DNA from: Ornithodoros turicata | Lineage: Eukaryota > Arthropoda > Arachnida > Ixodida > Argasidae | DNA: 64,000 nt | Reading direction: 5' to 3' | Assembly (NCBI RefSeq): GCF_037126465.1 | Contig: NC_088202.1 | Location: 27,574,213 to 27,638,212 of the forward strand | Shown here: positions 11,233 through 22,045 of the stretch, piece by piece | Numbering within the stretch: position 1 is the stretch's first letter | Layout of the letters: each line of letters starts with the position of its first letter | Notes under the pieces: generated by a model | What the model was told of the DNA's origin: nothing | The model's input: only the letters and a program-made list of their open reading frames with translations | The model's database searches: none | Program-made: the position numbers and the translations under genes

Positions 11233-12347
11233 TTCCGAAGTTCCTAATCAAGGAAGGAAGTCTAAGGAAGAGGGAAAGGCACTAGCAAAAAGTTCTCCTT
11301 TTGTTGTGGCGAAGGAGCTCGAGGAAGTCATAGGAAAATCGTACAATGCAAGAAAACTGAATGCTGGGGATATCCAGGTTGAAGTACACAACAAACAACA
11401 AAGCACGGCACTGCAAACACTCTGGAACATCGGGGACATACCTGTGAGCATTACCGCGCGTCGTACACTGAATATAACTTAAGGTGTCATCTCTGAAGAT
11501 GAACTCCTTGGATGCACGGAATGTGAGATAGAAGATGGCCTGAGTGAACGGCCTGGTCTCTGCAAAGGAAATCCCAACCAAGCACATCATTCTCTCCTTT
11601 CAACTGCGTACATCGCCTTCAAACATAAAAGCCGGTTACATCAGTTGTAACGTGCGCCCATGCTTTCCAAATCCAAGACGTTGCTTTAGGTGCCAGCATT
11701 TTGGGCACAGTTCGGTTGTCTGTCGCGGACATGCGGCTTGCCCAAGGTGCTCTGGCAAAGACCATTCACCAGAGAATTGCAGCAGTGAGTATCGTTGTGC
11801 CAACTGTCAGGGCAATCACCCAGTGTACTCTCGATCATACCCACTCTGGAAAGAGGAAAAAGAAATCATAAAGATCAAAACCGTGCAGAACATTTTCTAC
11901 CGAGCTGCAAAGCCACAATACGAATTCCAAACGAAAGGATCTTTCTCCGAAGTGGTGCGCAGGGGAGTGGCACCACCGAGGAAATCCGTGGAGACTCAAA
12001 CCTGCTCGCAGGTTATTGAGCCTCCACCGCACACTCCCCAGGAGGAAGCTGGGGGCACTCAGGTGTCTCCTGCTGCAATGGAGGTCAGCCGTACAACTGG
12101 CCAAAAAGAAGCAGCCACGGCTTTTTCTAAAGCTGATGGTTTGCAGTCGGTTTGGGACGGAGGCGTGAAAGCCCCCTTCCAAAAAGCCCTCAAAACATGG
12201 AGGTTGATAATGACGACAGAATGTCACAAAGGTCTCATCAAGCCTCCCTCAAATTCATGCAAAAGAAAAACGAGAAAAAGACAGAGGAAGAGGTATAAAG
12301 ATGGGCGAACCACAGAAGCCACCCCCGCGAAGGGTCCAACCCCCTAA
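11233..12347 (+). pseudogene. LINE A ORF1 (Gag-like, CCHC zinc knuckles), broken
   Basis: ORF1 proteins of I-type LINEs bind element RNA. The first readable block, SSPFVVAKELEEVIGKSYNA to ITARRTLNIT, has the hydrophobic pattern of the RRM-like region. A TAA then interrupts it before GVISEDELLG. A frameshift, with apparent loss of about ten residues, leads to PTKHIILSFQLR and KAGYISCNVRPCFPNPRR. Three knuckles follow: CFRCQHFGHSSVVC, CPRCSGKDHSPENC and CANCQGNHPVYSRSY, the last with Tyr in place of the final Cys. The tail is Lys/Arg-rich and ends at the TAA at 12345. The N terminus is obscured by a stop near 11211. Confidence 0.75.
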
Positions 12348-13357
12348 ATGAAACAAGTGTTACTTAGTTGGCATAACCAAGTGCTGCGCTTCTTTTTGTT
12401 TCTTCTTGGAATAGTCGCCATTATGAACCACTTCCTCCAGGGTAGTTTCATTTTAAATCGAACAACGTGCGAAAGTCGCATTTTTAATTCGCCCCCCCCC
12501 AAAAAAAAAATATATGTCAGAGTACAGCTCAAACGACGCAAATCGCGCCACGTGCGACGCTCGTGCGTGGAGTAGTTTCCGCGTGGTGCAGGAGGAAAGT
12601 CTGAGGCTGCTTGAGCGCTCTTTCTTCTGGACCGACTTTGACGGGATCTAGCACCGCTCATTTTTTGCCTAGGAACTAGAGTTTTTTTTGTGATTATAGG
12701 CTGCACCATAGACACTGTCGACAACCACCCACAGAACTCTGAGGGCCACAGATTTTCTGTTAAAAAATTCCAAACTTGGCGTAAACGTTCAAAAAGGCCA
12801 AATTTTGTTACCGATTTGCTTTATGACGGAACGTCTGAGGGCATCGAGCTTAGTGTCATTCGATAGGAAGTTGAAAGACCTTTCGTGCTGCATAAAGTTT
12901 ATTTTTCTCAGTCCAGTGCTTTTTGTGTTATTAGGCTGAGAATCACACATGGTATGCGAAAATTCCCAATGTTGCATCTCAATTTTCTCAAAAATGCCAT
13001 CTTCGATTTCCCTGATTATTTTTTAAAAGGTGGCGTCATGCCTCTACTTTAGACCCCAAGTGAGACAATCTTTTATTTTTACCCGAGAGACGCGCAGTGA
13101 TTTTTTTTTTTTGTCAGGCAGGGTCCACGAGACTGCGGCCTTGCGCGCTCCATACACGAGCACGCGACCTTCAACCTCTTCTTTGCTACAGGTCTCCCGC
13201 TGACAGAGAAATCAATGACCACACTGCGTGAGCTTCTTGTAGTATCCTCATAGCATCACTTTACGTTTACCCAATGGTCTCCCAGTTCCGTCAGGCTCAT
13301 TCAAACCGTGGGACAGTACATGAGTTGCCTGTGCGCCCTTGACGAGGAGCCCCACTC
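12348..13357. other. Insertion between LINE A ORF1 and ORF2, left part
   Basis: This is non-coding repetitive-looking sequence directly abutting the LINE ORF1 stop. It includes a C-then-A homopolymer tract (about 12489-12510) and A/T-rich sequence with no protein motif. It belongs to the 3.1 kb block that replaced the start of ORF2. Confidence 0.45.
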
Positions 13358-13643
13358 CGACGAACATACCGACAAAGCAGTGAGAAGAAACGAAGAGCTT
13401 CGTAAAGATCTTTATCCACTGGTAACATCGTAGCTTTTGTTTTAGGTTGCCACCAGTCCCCCAGGCAGTGTGAAAGTCACATCCTTTCCATTGGTAAAAG
13501 AACGTTGTGGAAGTTTCGCAAAACGTAAAATGTGTCCATTGCGAGACCCCTGCAGGCGATGGAAGCAACCATTGGATTAGCATCATCCGATAGGTTTAGA
13601 TATGACCTTTCACATGATATAAAGTGATTGGGTTCAAGCGCAT
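13358..13643 (+). repeat. Left arm of a long imperfect inverted repeat
   Basis: This arm pairs with 14539-14822 in inverted orientation, starting from CGACGAACATACCGACAAAG at its outer edge and ending at GGGTTCAAGCGCAT at its inner edge. The arms differ at scattered positions and are about 285 bp each, separated by about 895 bp. On the minus strand the arm encodes CRGLAMDTFYVLRNFHNVLL. The matching peptide in the other arm differs by one residue over this stretch. I do not recognise the peptide. Confidence 0.75.
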
Positions 13644-14538
13644 GGATGCCAAAAGGAATACTGAAGGGCACACCGAGGGTTTAAGGTACCTACGGCTACC
13701 GGAAACGAGGGATTTTAGTTGTGCGTTGTTCTGTCGGAAATTTTGATTCCCACGGTGGCACTGACACAGCTCGTGGAGGGCGAGCGTGTTATACTTGAGA
13801 GCAGCAACATACTGTCATCACAGCGGTCTTACGGGCTTTGTATATAGTACTCGTCGTGGTTCCGAAATAACGTTACGGGGCATAAAACTATTTAAAGGTA
13901 GCATGGGCAGCTGCGGAAGTATCACTTATCGCGCCCAAGCTAAGAGACGGCTGCAACCATGCGGCCACAAATTTGTATTCTCGCGTGTTGTAACTTTCTG
14001 TCCCCTGTGGCCGTAGTTCTGCCTTCCTAATATTAACTCGCACGACAGCCTCCTAGCGTACGTATGTGCATTGCCTCAAGCACATGTGCGGGAGAATGTG
14101 AATATGCGCACGTGCATACGCACACGTTGTGCATGCGACTCCCATGAAAGTGCGTAATAGCAAGTTCAAGGCGCCACGAAAGTATTGCCCTGCGTCTCCA
14201 AAGGAAAAAAATAAACATACGTACCATAAGTGCAAAATAAGTACAGAATGCAACATCTGGGCAATAAATTACAAAGCAAAGACTACGAAGCAAAGCGCGC
14301 TCGTAAATAATACGAGGAGCGCGTTTGTGTGGAAAAATCGCTCCACGGAAAGGTAGCCCAGCGTGTCAACCAAAAAGAGAAAATGTACCTACCTTACCAG
14401 CAGCGCAAAGTACAGGCATAATTCTGCCCCTGTGGAATATATCGTGGAAAATATTCTGGCGTTTTAGAAATAATTAAGATCGAACATGCAAAATTTTCGC
14501 GTACCACTCGTGGTTTTGCGATATTAGGCGGACGAAAA
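13644..14538. other. Spacer between inverted-repeat arms
   Basis: About 0.9 kb without a recognisable coding region. Short open frames on both strands lack motifs. No smaller inverted repeats stood out. Confidence 0.4.
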
Positions 14539-14822
14539 ATGCGCTTGAACCCAGTCACTTTATATCATGTGAAAGGTCCTGTAAAGCTTTCGGACGATAC
14601 TAATCCAATACTAGCAGCCACCATCTGCAGGGGTCTCGCAATGGGCACATTTTACGTTTTGCGAAACTTCCACAACGTTCTTTTACCAATGAAAAGGATG
14701 TGACTTTCACACTACCTGGGGGACTGGTGACAACCTGAAACAAAAGCTACGATGTTACCACTGGATAAAGATCTTTACGAAGCGCTTCGTTTCTCCTTAC
14801 TACTTTGTCGGTATGTTCGACG
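14539..14822 (-). repeat. Right arm of the long imperfect inverted repeat
   Basis: The reverse complement of this segment matches 13358-13643. Read on the plus strand it encodes CRGLAMGTFYVLRNFHNVLL, ending at a TGA soon after. The matching arms could be ends of a foldback-type transposon or two inverted copies of one repeat. The spacer between them shows no coding motif. Confidence 0.75.
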
Positions 14823-15499
14823 ACTGCCCCTCCCCCCCCCCCCACCGAGACATACCTCTACCCCCCCATTTCGGCAGATTTTCCTGCCGCACGCTCCATT
14901 TTCCCGCCAATCCCGCGTGCCCCTTTCGCCCCAAGATTGCGCGAAGAGCACGACATATACTCGCCGACGAACACTTCATTGCCTAAAAAGGAGCGAAGAC
15001 GCAGGTAGGAGGAATCACATTCGCCTCCTCTAAGCGCGCGGAACGCGCCGGACACTGCACAGTGGATAAAGACAGCGATTTGACATTTGGGGGCGGGGGT
15101 CAGTGGCTGCCTGGAGTCTACAACGCTAAGGCGTCCTCACTCAGCTTCACAAAGAGACAGCATGTTACGAAAATGGTAGGACATATTTTTCTGCTGTTTA
15201 GACATACGTATAGAGGAAGCCAAATAGATACTGGTGTAGCACCAGTTACCAAGCACCTTCAGTTATGCGTTGTTTTGAACGGACTAAGAGCATGTTTTTG
15301 TAAGGGACTAAGGTGGCGTGCCTCTACAGCTTGCTAAGCTTCGCAACATGTAGATCATAAATAAAGTTCTGGTGTGAAATGGAAGCGCAGCAGCTCGCCA
15401 TCTTACATGGCGACCCCCCCCCCCTTTCTTCTCTCTTTTTTTTAGTAGGGGCCCCCCCCTGAGGATCTTCCCTGGATCCGCCCCTGACCTCAATACATA
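14823..15499. other. Insertion between LINE A ORF1 and ORF2, right part
   Basis: This region has C-rich tracts (about 14826-14842 and 15412-15424) and no gene. It ends with GGATCCGCCCCTGA (15474-15487), a word that also occurs reversed at 55967-55980 and that I associate with termini of common animal MITEs. LINE A coding sequence resumes immediately after. Confidence 0.4.
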
Positions 15500-15500
15500 G

Positions 15501-16600
15501 TTGGAGGCTGTAGCAGTGCAGGTGTGCCAGGACAGAGTAGTCATTGTCTGCTCCGCTTATCTGCCGCCAACAGCATCCATCACACAAAACGACATAGAAG
15601 ATCTATGCAGCCAACTTCAAACTCCCTTTATTCTTTTAGGCGATTTTAACGCGCACAATCAACTCTGTGGTAGTACAAAGACCGGCTGTCGGAGAAAGAT
15701 GATAGAAAAATTCTTGCTATCATCACCCATCTGTCTTTTGAATACAGGGGCACCCACGTATGTACACTCCGCTACGCTGTCTTTCTCAGCATTAGATCTG
15801 TCCCCCTGTAGTCCATCTCTTTTCGGGGTTTTAGAGTGGTCATTAAAAGAGAATCCATTGGGAAGTGATCACTTTCCAGTGGTATTGATGTATCTGCCTC
15901 ATGTAGATATCTTGACAACGTGTCCCCCTAGGTGGAAACTTTAACAAGCCGACTGGAATACTTTTTCTGAAAAATGCGACATGTCTTTAATCCCTGTTGA
16001 TAGGATGACGACTGATGAAGCAAACTGTGTCATTACAAATGTCATCCTTGACGCTGCAACACAATGTATCCCTGATACTTCCGGTCGTTTGCCTAAGCGA
16101 CCAAAACCCTGGTGGAACAAGGAGTGTGAAGAAACACGGAAAACCCAAAACCGTGCGTGGGGTAGATTTCGAAGGTACCCCACCAGTGAAAACCTTGTTC
16201 TCTTTAAAAAGGCAAGAGCCATGGCCAGGTGGACGCGGAAGCAAGCAAAGCGATCCTCTTGGCGCTGTTTTTGTATCTTCCCTGTCTTCCAATGCTCCTT
16301 GTAAACTTATTTGGGATCGCCTTCATAAGATCAGAGGTGTACACATGAGCCGTGCTGTCCCTCTGTTAGTAGTTAATGGTCAGCCATGTCCAAGCTGACG
16401 AGAACAAGCCAATGCTCTCGGTGAGCATTTTGAAAGCGTTTCCTCGTCTTCCAACTACACCAATGAATTCCTTAAAGTTAAGTGTAGTGCAGAGAAGAAG
16501 TAAATTCCAATGCATTGTGGGGACAGTCTGATGTATAATCAGCCTTTCACCAAAGTAGAACCTCATCGTTCATTAAAGTGTACAAAGGCAAATTCACAAG
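15501..16600 (+). pseudogene. LINE A ORF2, endonuclease and linker, broken
   Basis: The AP-type endonuclease nicks target DNA for LINE integration. This fragment starts at LEAVAVQVCQDRVVIVC and so lacks roughly the first 110 residues, including the catalytic Asn and Glu. It keeps FILLGDFNAHNQLCG and GSDHFPVVL, the two C-terminal catalytic motifs. The frame then shifts to SLIPVDRMTTDEANCV and to the conserved linker GRLPKRPKPWWNKECEETRK. A further shift near 16260 leads to CKLIWDRLHKIRG, and stops follow. It ends where a 346 bp insertion splits the element. Confidence 0.75.
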
Positions 16601-16966
16601 ACCCAGACAGAGGGGGGGGGGGGGGTATATATAAGTTTAATAAACAGGAGGTGGCGTCCACGCAAGGAGAGGTCAGCCAGACCTATGTCGGCTTGCTACG
16701 CCCTGATGGAGCAAAAAAAGAAAAACGAAAGTGAAAAACGGCCGGCTTCTTCGCAGTGGGGGCGAGTGCCCAGGGCCGCGGTTCTCAGTTTACAGCTCCT
16801 GTAGGTATTGCAGGAGAGACCTTGTAACGGCTCCCTGCTGTTGGCGTGCGACGGGGCCGAGAAGCACGGCCAGTGAGAGCGAGCCGCGTCCCAGGCGTTG
16901 GAGGCGATTGGCGAGGACAGCGCGGGCTGCCCCAGACAGGGAACACCCAGCGGAACACCCAGACAG
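16601..16966. mobile_element. 346 bp insertion with 10 bp target duplication in LINE A
   Basis: The sequence ACCCAGACAG occurs at 16601-16610 and again at 16957-16966, exactly at the two edges of a segment (16611-16956) that interrupts the LINE. The insert starts with a run of G, then TATATATAAG, and is otherwise GC-rich and non-coding. A 10 bp duplication fits retroposition (SINE-like) better than most DNA transposons. I did not find a tRNA-like head or a clear A tail on either strand. Confidence 0.6.
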
Positions 16967-18142
16967 GGTGATGTATTCTATGTTGAGTCATCTGTCTGAG
17001 GCATCCAAAGAGGTTTTACTCAAATTTTTTTAACCACGTTTGGATCCAGTGTACATTACCATCAGCCTGGAAAATTTCAACTGTAATTCCTCTGTTACAA
17101 CCTGGAAAGAAACCTTCGAGCACTGCCAGTTATCGACCTATCGCACTCACGAGCTGCATCGGCAAAACGTTTGAGTGTATGGTCAATTCTCGGCTAGTCC
17201 ATTTCTTAGAGGAAAACAATTGTCTTTCTGAATTGTGGTTTTCACGCTGGACGTTCCACAACGGACCACCTCGTTCGTGTAGAAACAATGATCCGTGTAG
17301 CTTTCGTCCGAAGGCAACACTGCCTGTCAGTGTTTTTTGATCTTGAAAGGGCATATGACACCGCTTGGCGGTATGGTATTCTACAAGACATGTACTCTTT
17401 CGGGATAAGGGGTACCTTCTTAGATGTATAACAAACTTTCTTCGAAGCAGGGCATTCCGAGTACGCCTCGGAACGACGCTATCCCGTCCTTCCATCCAAG
17501 GGAACGGGGTGCTGCAGGGATCTGTTCTTAGCGTCACTCTGTTCCTCGTGAAAATCAATTCAGTGGCTAGTATAATTCCCCCTCTATGTCTTACTCATTG
17601 TACGTGGATGGCATTCAGATATCTTTCTCGTCCACGCATCTAGCAACATGTGAGCGACACGTGCAGCTAACTTTAAACAAGCTTACCAAATGGTCCAATG
17701 AGAATGGATTCAAGTTCTCACATGAGAAAACCGTCTGTGTTCACTTCTCGAGGGTCAGAGGACTGTTTCCTCTACCTACTCTTAAGCTGAATGGACAGGA
17801 CCTCGCTATTAAGAGAGAACACAAATTTCTTGAGGTCACCTTGATAGCAAGCTCACTTTCTTACCACACGTCAAGAGTCTGAAAACCAAATGCATAAAGT
17901 CCCTAAACCTATTGAAGGTGCTGTCCCACAAATCTCGGGGGCCGATCGTGACACCTTACATAGGATTTATGTGTCCACAGTGGAGTCTAGAATGGACTAT
18001 GGTCTGCTCGGAAATCTGTCCTGAATATATTAGACCCAGTGCATCACCAGGGACTGCGTCTGGTAACTGGTGCTTTCCGCACGTCCAAAGCCTGTATGTT
18101 GAGAGCAACGAATGGTCGCTGGAAAGAAGATTTTACCTATCT
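16957..18142 (+). pseudogene. LINE A ORF2, reverse transcriptase, broken
   Basis: The reverse transcriptase would copy LINE RNA at the nicked target. Readable blocks in changing frames are SMLSHLSEASKE, then SYRPIALTSCIGKTFECM, then ERAYDTAWRYGIL, then RPSIQGNGVLQGSVLS, then SYSLYVDGIQISFSS, where the usual YVDD is YVDG, so a catalytic Asp is lost. EKTVCVHFSRVRGLF and VLSHKSRG follow. At least four frameshifts and stops occur. The segment ends at RFYLSVSY where a CR1-like LINE is inserted, and the protein resumes at 22046. Confidence 0.75.
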
Positions 18143-18148
18143 GTTTCA

Positions 18149-18170
18149 TATTTATTTATTTATTTATTTA
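18149..18170 (-). repeat. (TTTA)n, 3' tail of the CR1-like LINE
   Basis: About five tetranucleotide units lie at the 3' terminus of the reverse-strand LINE. Short microsatellite tails instead of poly(A) are a known CR1-clade trait. Confidence 0.75.
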
Positions 18171-18299
18171 CAATACCCCAAAGGCTCTTGCGAGCATTGC
18201 ATGGGGGAGTGGGGTTGTACAGATATTAGGTATAACAATAAATGCACTTAACAAATAACGGTGCGAAAAGAAAGGAATCAAATGATTATTAGTGAATGG

Positions 18300-19979
18300 T
18301 TAAATGGTAGATGATATCTTCCTATGAAACGTGGTGTGATCAATGAGCTCCGCAATATTCAAGGGAAGATCATTCCAGTTAATAGTAGTCTTACAAAAAA
18401 ATGATTTAGCAAAGATATCAGTGTGGCAGACGAAACGAGTTACCTTGTACAAATGGTCGAAGCGGGGAAAGATTGTGGAAGAACGAGTGATAGGGGAAAT
18501 GCTAGGCGGAATGGTATGAATGAACTTGTGAAACAGAGACAACCTTGCAATGTATCGATGTCTTTCTAGGTTAGGGAGTTGAAGTTGTTGTTTAATTACC
18601 GAGACTGAAGAATGACGTGAGTAATCACCAACGATGAAACGGGCTGCTCTATTCTGGATGGCTTCAAGAGCGGAGGATAAGTATTGTTGAGGAGGGTCCC
18701 ACAAAGCTGAAGCATACTCCAGTTTTGAACGTACTAGTGATAACTATGTTAGTTTCCTAATTTCCTGGGGTGCGAGTTTCAGGTTACGTCGAATATAGCC
18801 AAGAGTCCGGCTAGCATTGCCAGCAATGAATTCAATGTGCTTGTTCCAAGTTAGGTCTTGGGAGAGATGAATGCCAAGATACTTGTAAGAGCTTACTTTA
18901 GTAAGAGCAATGTCGTTTAATGAGTATGGATATGGAGAAAAACGGCCGTAATTGCGACGGGCAAAAGTAATAACATTACATTTGTTAAGCTTAAGAGGCA
19001 TCTGCCAGGTTAAACACCACGAGTGAACTAGTGAGAGGTCATGTTGTAGAGCAACCTGATCAGAAAAGGAAGGAATCTTGCGATAGATAACACAGTCATC
19101 GGCAAATAGCCGTGTGGTGGAAGAAATATTATTAGGGAGGTCGTTAATATAAATAAGAAAGAGAAGGGCACCAAGCACCGATCCCTGAGGGATACCAGAT
19201 GTTACCGCAAAAAAATCCGAACGATGATCATTGCATATTACGAAGGAAGAGCGATTCGTGAGGAAGTCTTGTATCCAATAATAGGTTTTACAGTCAATAT
19301 TAGTAGCACGAAGTTTCTGTAAAAGGTAATTATGAGGCACTTTGTCGAAAGACTTACGGAAATCTAGAAATACGACGTCAGTTTGTGGAGATACGACAGC
19401 GTTGAAAAAGAGATCATGAAGAAAAGATGCAAGCTGAGTTTCGCAGGAACGGTCCCTACGGAAACCGTGTTGAAGTGGATAGAAGAAGTCATTCTTCTCA
19501 AGAAATCTTGCAACATGTGAATAAATAATCTGTTCTAGTAGTTTACAGCAGATACTTGTTAGCGATATGGGCCGGTAGTTATTAGCTAATTGGGTGTCGC
19601 CAGATTTAAACACTGGGATGATCTTCCCTACTTTCCAGTCATACGGTAGCATTGAATTATGCAAGGACTGTGAAAAGATGTATGCCAGAATCATACTAGA
19701 GGTTTGCCTGGTCATGATTAGTACTTTGGTATTGATATCATCTGGCCCGGAGGATGTGGGTGATTTGAGTGACTCGATTAGCTTGCAGATGCCTTGGGAA
19801 GTGATACATTCCAATGGCACGCATACTTCTTGAGGTGTGTACGTAGTATGGTCCTTATGGCTTATAGTGAAGACAGGAAAAATGTGCAGCAAATAGTGAA
19901 GCACACTCGTTCGGGGGTATTGGATTCCCATCGGAGTCGGACAAACCGATGGCGTTGTCCTTAACAGGAGATATCTCAT
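18300..19979 (-). pseudogene. CR1-like ORF2: reverse transcriptase and C-terminal domain
   Basis: A long open frame (18744-19979) covers the reverse transcriptase: IIPVFKSGDTQLANNYRPIS, GFRRDRSCETQL, VVFLDFRKSFDKVPH, SGIPQGSVLGALLFLIYIND and the catalytic box FADD in RLFADDCVIY. Then KYLGIHLSQDLTWNKHI of the thumb region follows. One TAG (18744-18746) separates this from the same-frame C-terminal domain WDPPQQYLSSALEAIQNRAA to the stop near 18300. The first 35 or so residues of this frame precede a frameshift near 19880, where it meets the upstream linker. Apart from that TAG the catalytic core is intact. Confidence 0.8.
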
Positions 19980-20580
19980 TCCAGAATCTCCTTGGGTTGT
20001 GAATAAGGAGCGATGGTGAATCCTGGCGGAAGTATTTGTTTTTGGCTTTTTTTAGTGCACATTTGTAAGAGCGAGCGCACTCGTGATATTCGTTCCAGTG
20101 GTCAAGAGCAGTTGAGGCCTTGGCCTTCTTAAATAATCGCTTCTTTTTGTTACGAAGGGCTTTTAATTCTTTCCTAAACCAAGGTGCCCTTTTGTGAGTT
20201 ATTATGTGTAACTTGGGAACATGCAAGTCGACAAGCCGGTTGAGGGTGTCGCGAAAAAGACACCAGTTTTCGTCAACAGATCGCTTGTGAAAACACAAAA
20301 CAAACTCATTATGAAATGTTCGTAGACCGGCGTTAATCGCGTCAAAATTGGCGCGTTTATAGTCTCGAATAGTTTTGGTGACAATGTTATTATCGTGGAT
20401 GGATGAGGCTGACGGTAACATGAAATGTTCAATCTTATGGTCACTTAACCCATCAAAAACAGGTAACGTCCAGGATGCGAGGCAAACAGGTAAACAGGAG
20501 GTAACGTCCTCTGGATGCGAGGCAAAAACAAGGTCAAGTATGAATTCGGTTGAAACAGCTTCTAGTTGGTACAGATACAA
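19855..20580 (-). pseudogene. CR1-like ORF2: linker between endonuclease and reverse transcriptase
   Basis: The reading frame begins with STEFILDLVFASHPEDV, the end of the endonuclease domain, and GLSDHKIEHFML, its last catalytic motif (SDH). A basic linker follows, with APWFRKELKALRNKKKRLF. It ends GNPIPPNECASLFAAHFS, just before a frameshift into the reverse transcriptase frame. Confidence 0.7.
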
Positions 20581-21148
20581 GTTGCTCTAAATTAAAAGTT
20601 AACGAAAGGTCGATAAGAGCTCTAGCATCCGGAGATGAGGGGGTACTCAGGTTTGTCCAATCTATATGCGGGTAATTGAAATCACCAAGCAGAAGAACAT
20701 GACTTTTTGGATGCTTATTGCTGACGAATGCTAAAATGTCATGCAAATATTGGACAAACAAAGCAGAGCAATTGGGTGGGCGGTAACACACACCAATGAC
20801 AAAGTCAGGGTAGGTATGGGACAGCGACACCCAACATGTTTCAATTTCAGTATCAACATGAATAGAGGTAGCGGACAAGTGCTTTTTAACGGCGATCAGT
20901 ACACCACCTCCTTTCTTTACTTGCCTATCACATCTAAATACATGATAGTCGCCAAAGCAAGTGTTCATCTCTATATCGTGTATATCAGGTGACAACCAGG
21001 TCTCTGTTAAGATGACGATATCCGAGGAACAGTCGTACAAAACACTACATAAAGCGTCAAGTTTTGGAATAACACTCCTAATGTTCATAAAAACCACGGA
21101 AAGCGAAGACACTGATCTACTATTAACAACAGGTGATACACCACTCAC
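20560..21148 (-). pseudogene. CR1-like ORF2: AP endonuclease domain
   Basis: Motifs in order are FMNIRSVIPKLDAL (catalytic Asn), DIVILTETWLSPDI (catalytic Glu), FRCDRQVKKGGGVLIAVKKH, FVIGVCYRPPN and LLLGDFNYPHIDW (Asp and Asn). The order and wording match CR1/L2-clade endonucleases. A one-base shift near 20555 moves the reading into the linker frame. The start of ORF2 is near 21148, downstream of the ORF1 end. Confidence 0.8.
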
Positions 21149-21169
21149 ACCTTGTAGCTACGCCGGTAA

Positions 21170-21655
21170 TTCTTTAACATGGGATTCATCGTGGTTGTAT
21201 TGGTAGCACTTCGAACCGATGAATAGCTTGTCATACCTGAGCTTAAAAGGGCTGTGACTGATTTTTGCCAAAGTCGACCAGTTTGCGGCGGGCGAGTCGC
21301 GTGGCACTAGAGAAATCGTTCGAGATGCTTAAGTCGGTACCCTTAAGCGCTTTACTACACGTTAGTACCTGATCTTTAAGCTTGAAGGAACAGAACTTTG
21401 CGATAATCGGCCGAGTCTTATTCGTACGGGATGTGCCTATGCGGTGAACACGCTCGAAATCAGAGGGCGCACACTGCATGCCTTACTTTGTATTACATAC
21501 ATCAATAACCTATGACTGAGACTGAGTCACGGTCTCGCTGGCTATGTCAGGGATCGCATAGAAAATAATATTTGGCCTACGAGAACTACGATCATTCTTG
21601 CGTGGGTTGCGTTGGTGGCGTTCGATAGTTTGATCTGAGATATGTCTGCTTGAAT
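21170..21655 (-). pseudogene. CR1-like ORF1, C-terminal half
   Basis: The minus-strand sequence reads RRPNIIFYAIPD, a stop, then CAPSDFERVHRIGTSRTNK, RPIIAKFCSFKLKDQVL and SATRLARRKLVDFGK, then after a frameshift KLRYDKLFIGSKCYQYNHD. This is the pattern of L1-type ORF1 proteins (RRM plus C-terminal domain) carried by some CR1/L2 LINEs. The element is truncated upstream of this point, where A/T-rich sequence begins. Confidence 0.65.
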
Positions 21656-22045
21656 ATATATTCTGAATATACTTATATATATATTCTCTCTCTATATATA
21701 TCTATATATAGATTAGAAGCTTAGGAGGGCGGTTGACCACGAGAATGAAATAAGCAGGAAAAATCAGAAGACGACAAAGAGCTTACAGGAAAACACAAAG
21801 GGGAGTTTATTAACACATATAGGGATAGGGGTCGACGTTTCGGCAGTCAGCGCTGCCTTCGACGGGACTCATCGAAGTCCCGTCGAAGGCAGCGCTGACT
21901 GCCGAAACGTCGACCCCTATCCCTATATGTGTTAATAAACTCCCCTTTGTGTTTTCCTGTAAGCTCTTTGTCGTCTTCTGATTTTTCCTGCTTATATCTA
22001 TATATATATATTCTTGAATATATATTCTGATCCTGAGATATATTC
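21656..22045. repeat. AT-rich tracts flanking a palindrome
   Basis: TA-rich simple sequence at about 21656-21712 and 21996-22045 encloses the palindrome. The word gaatatatattctga occurs on both sides, so the palindrome may have inserted into a TA-rich target or expanded it. Confidence 0.6.
21750..21995. repeat. Perfect 120 bp-arm palindrome with 6-nt loop
   Basis: Arm 21750-21869 and arm 21876-21995 are exact reverse complements over all 120 positions by direct reading. The loop is CATCGA. Each arm contains GGGGTCGACGTTTCGGCAG, and the outward-facing end carries AATCAGAAGACGACAAAG. No open reading frame or transposase is present. It may be a foldback element, or two copies of one short repeat joined head to head by an inversion event. 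Confidence 0.95.

Larger units (their letters stand above)
18143..21655 (-). mobile_element. CR1-like LINE, reverse strand, nested in LINE A
   Basis: On the minus strand the order is the ORF1 C-terminal half (21655-21170), endonuclease (21148-20560), linker (20580-19855), reverse transcriptase (19979-18744) and C-terminal domain (to 18300). A short 3' end closes with TAAA-type repeats at 18149-18170. There is no RNase H, and the endonuclease and thumb sequences are CR1/L2-like. LINE A coding sequence stops at its left edge and resumes at 22046, so this element is the younger insertion. It is 5' truncated and carries one nonsense codon and several frameshifts. Confidence 0.8.

Noticed and set aside
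15330..15490. A complete MITE ending in GGATCCGCCCCTGA
   Set aside because: Only one end could be seen. No inverted partner or target duplication was found nearby.
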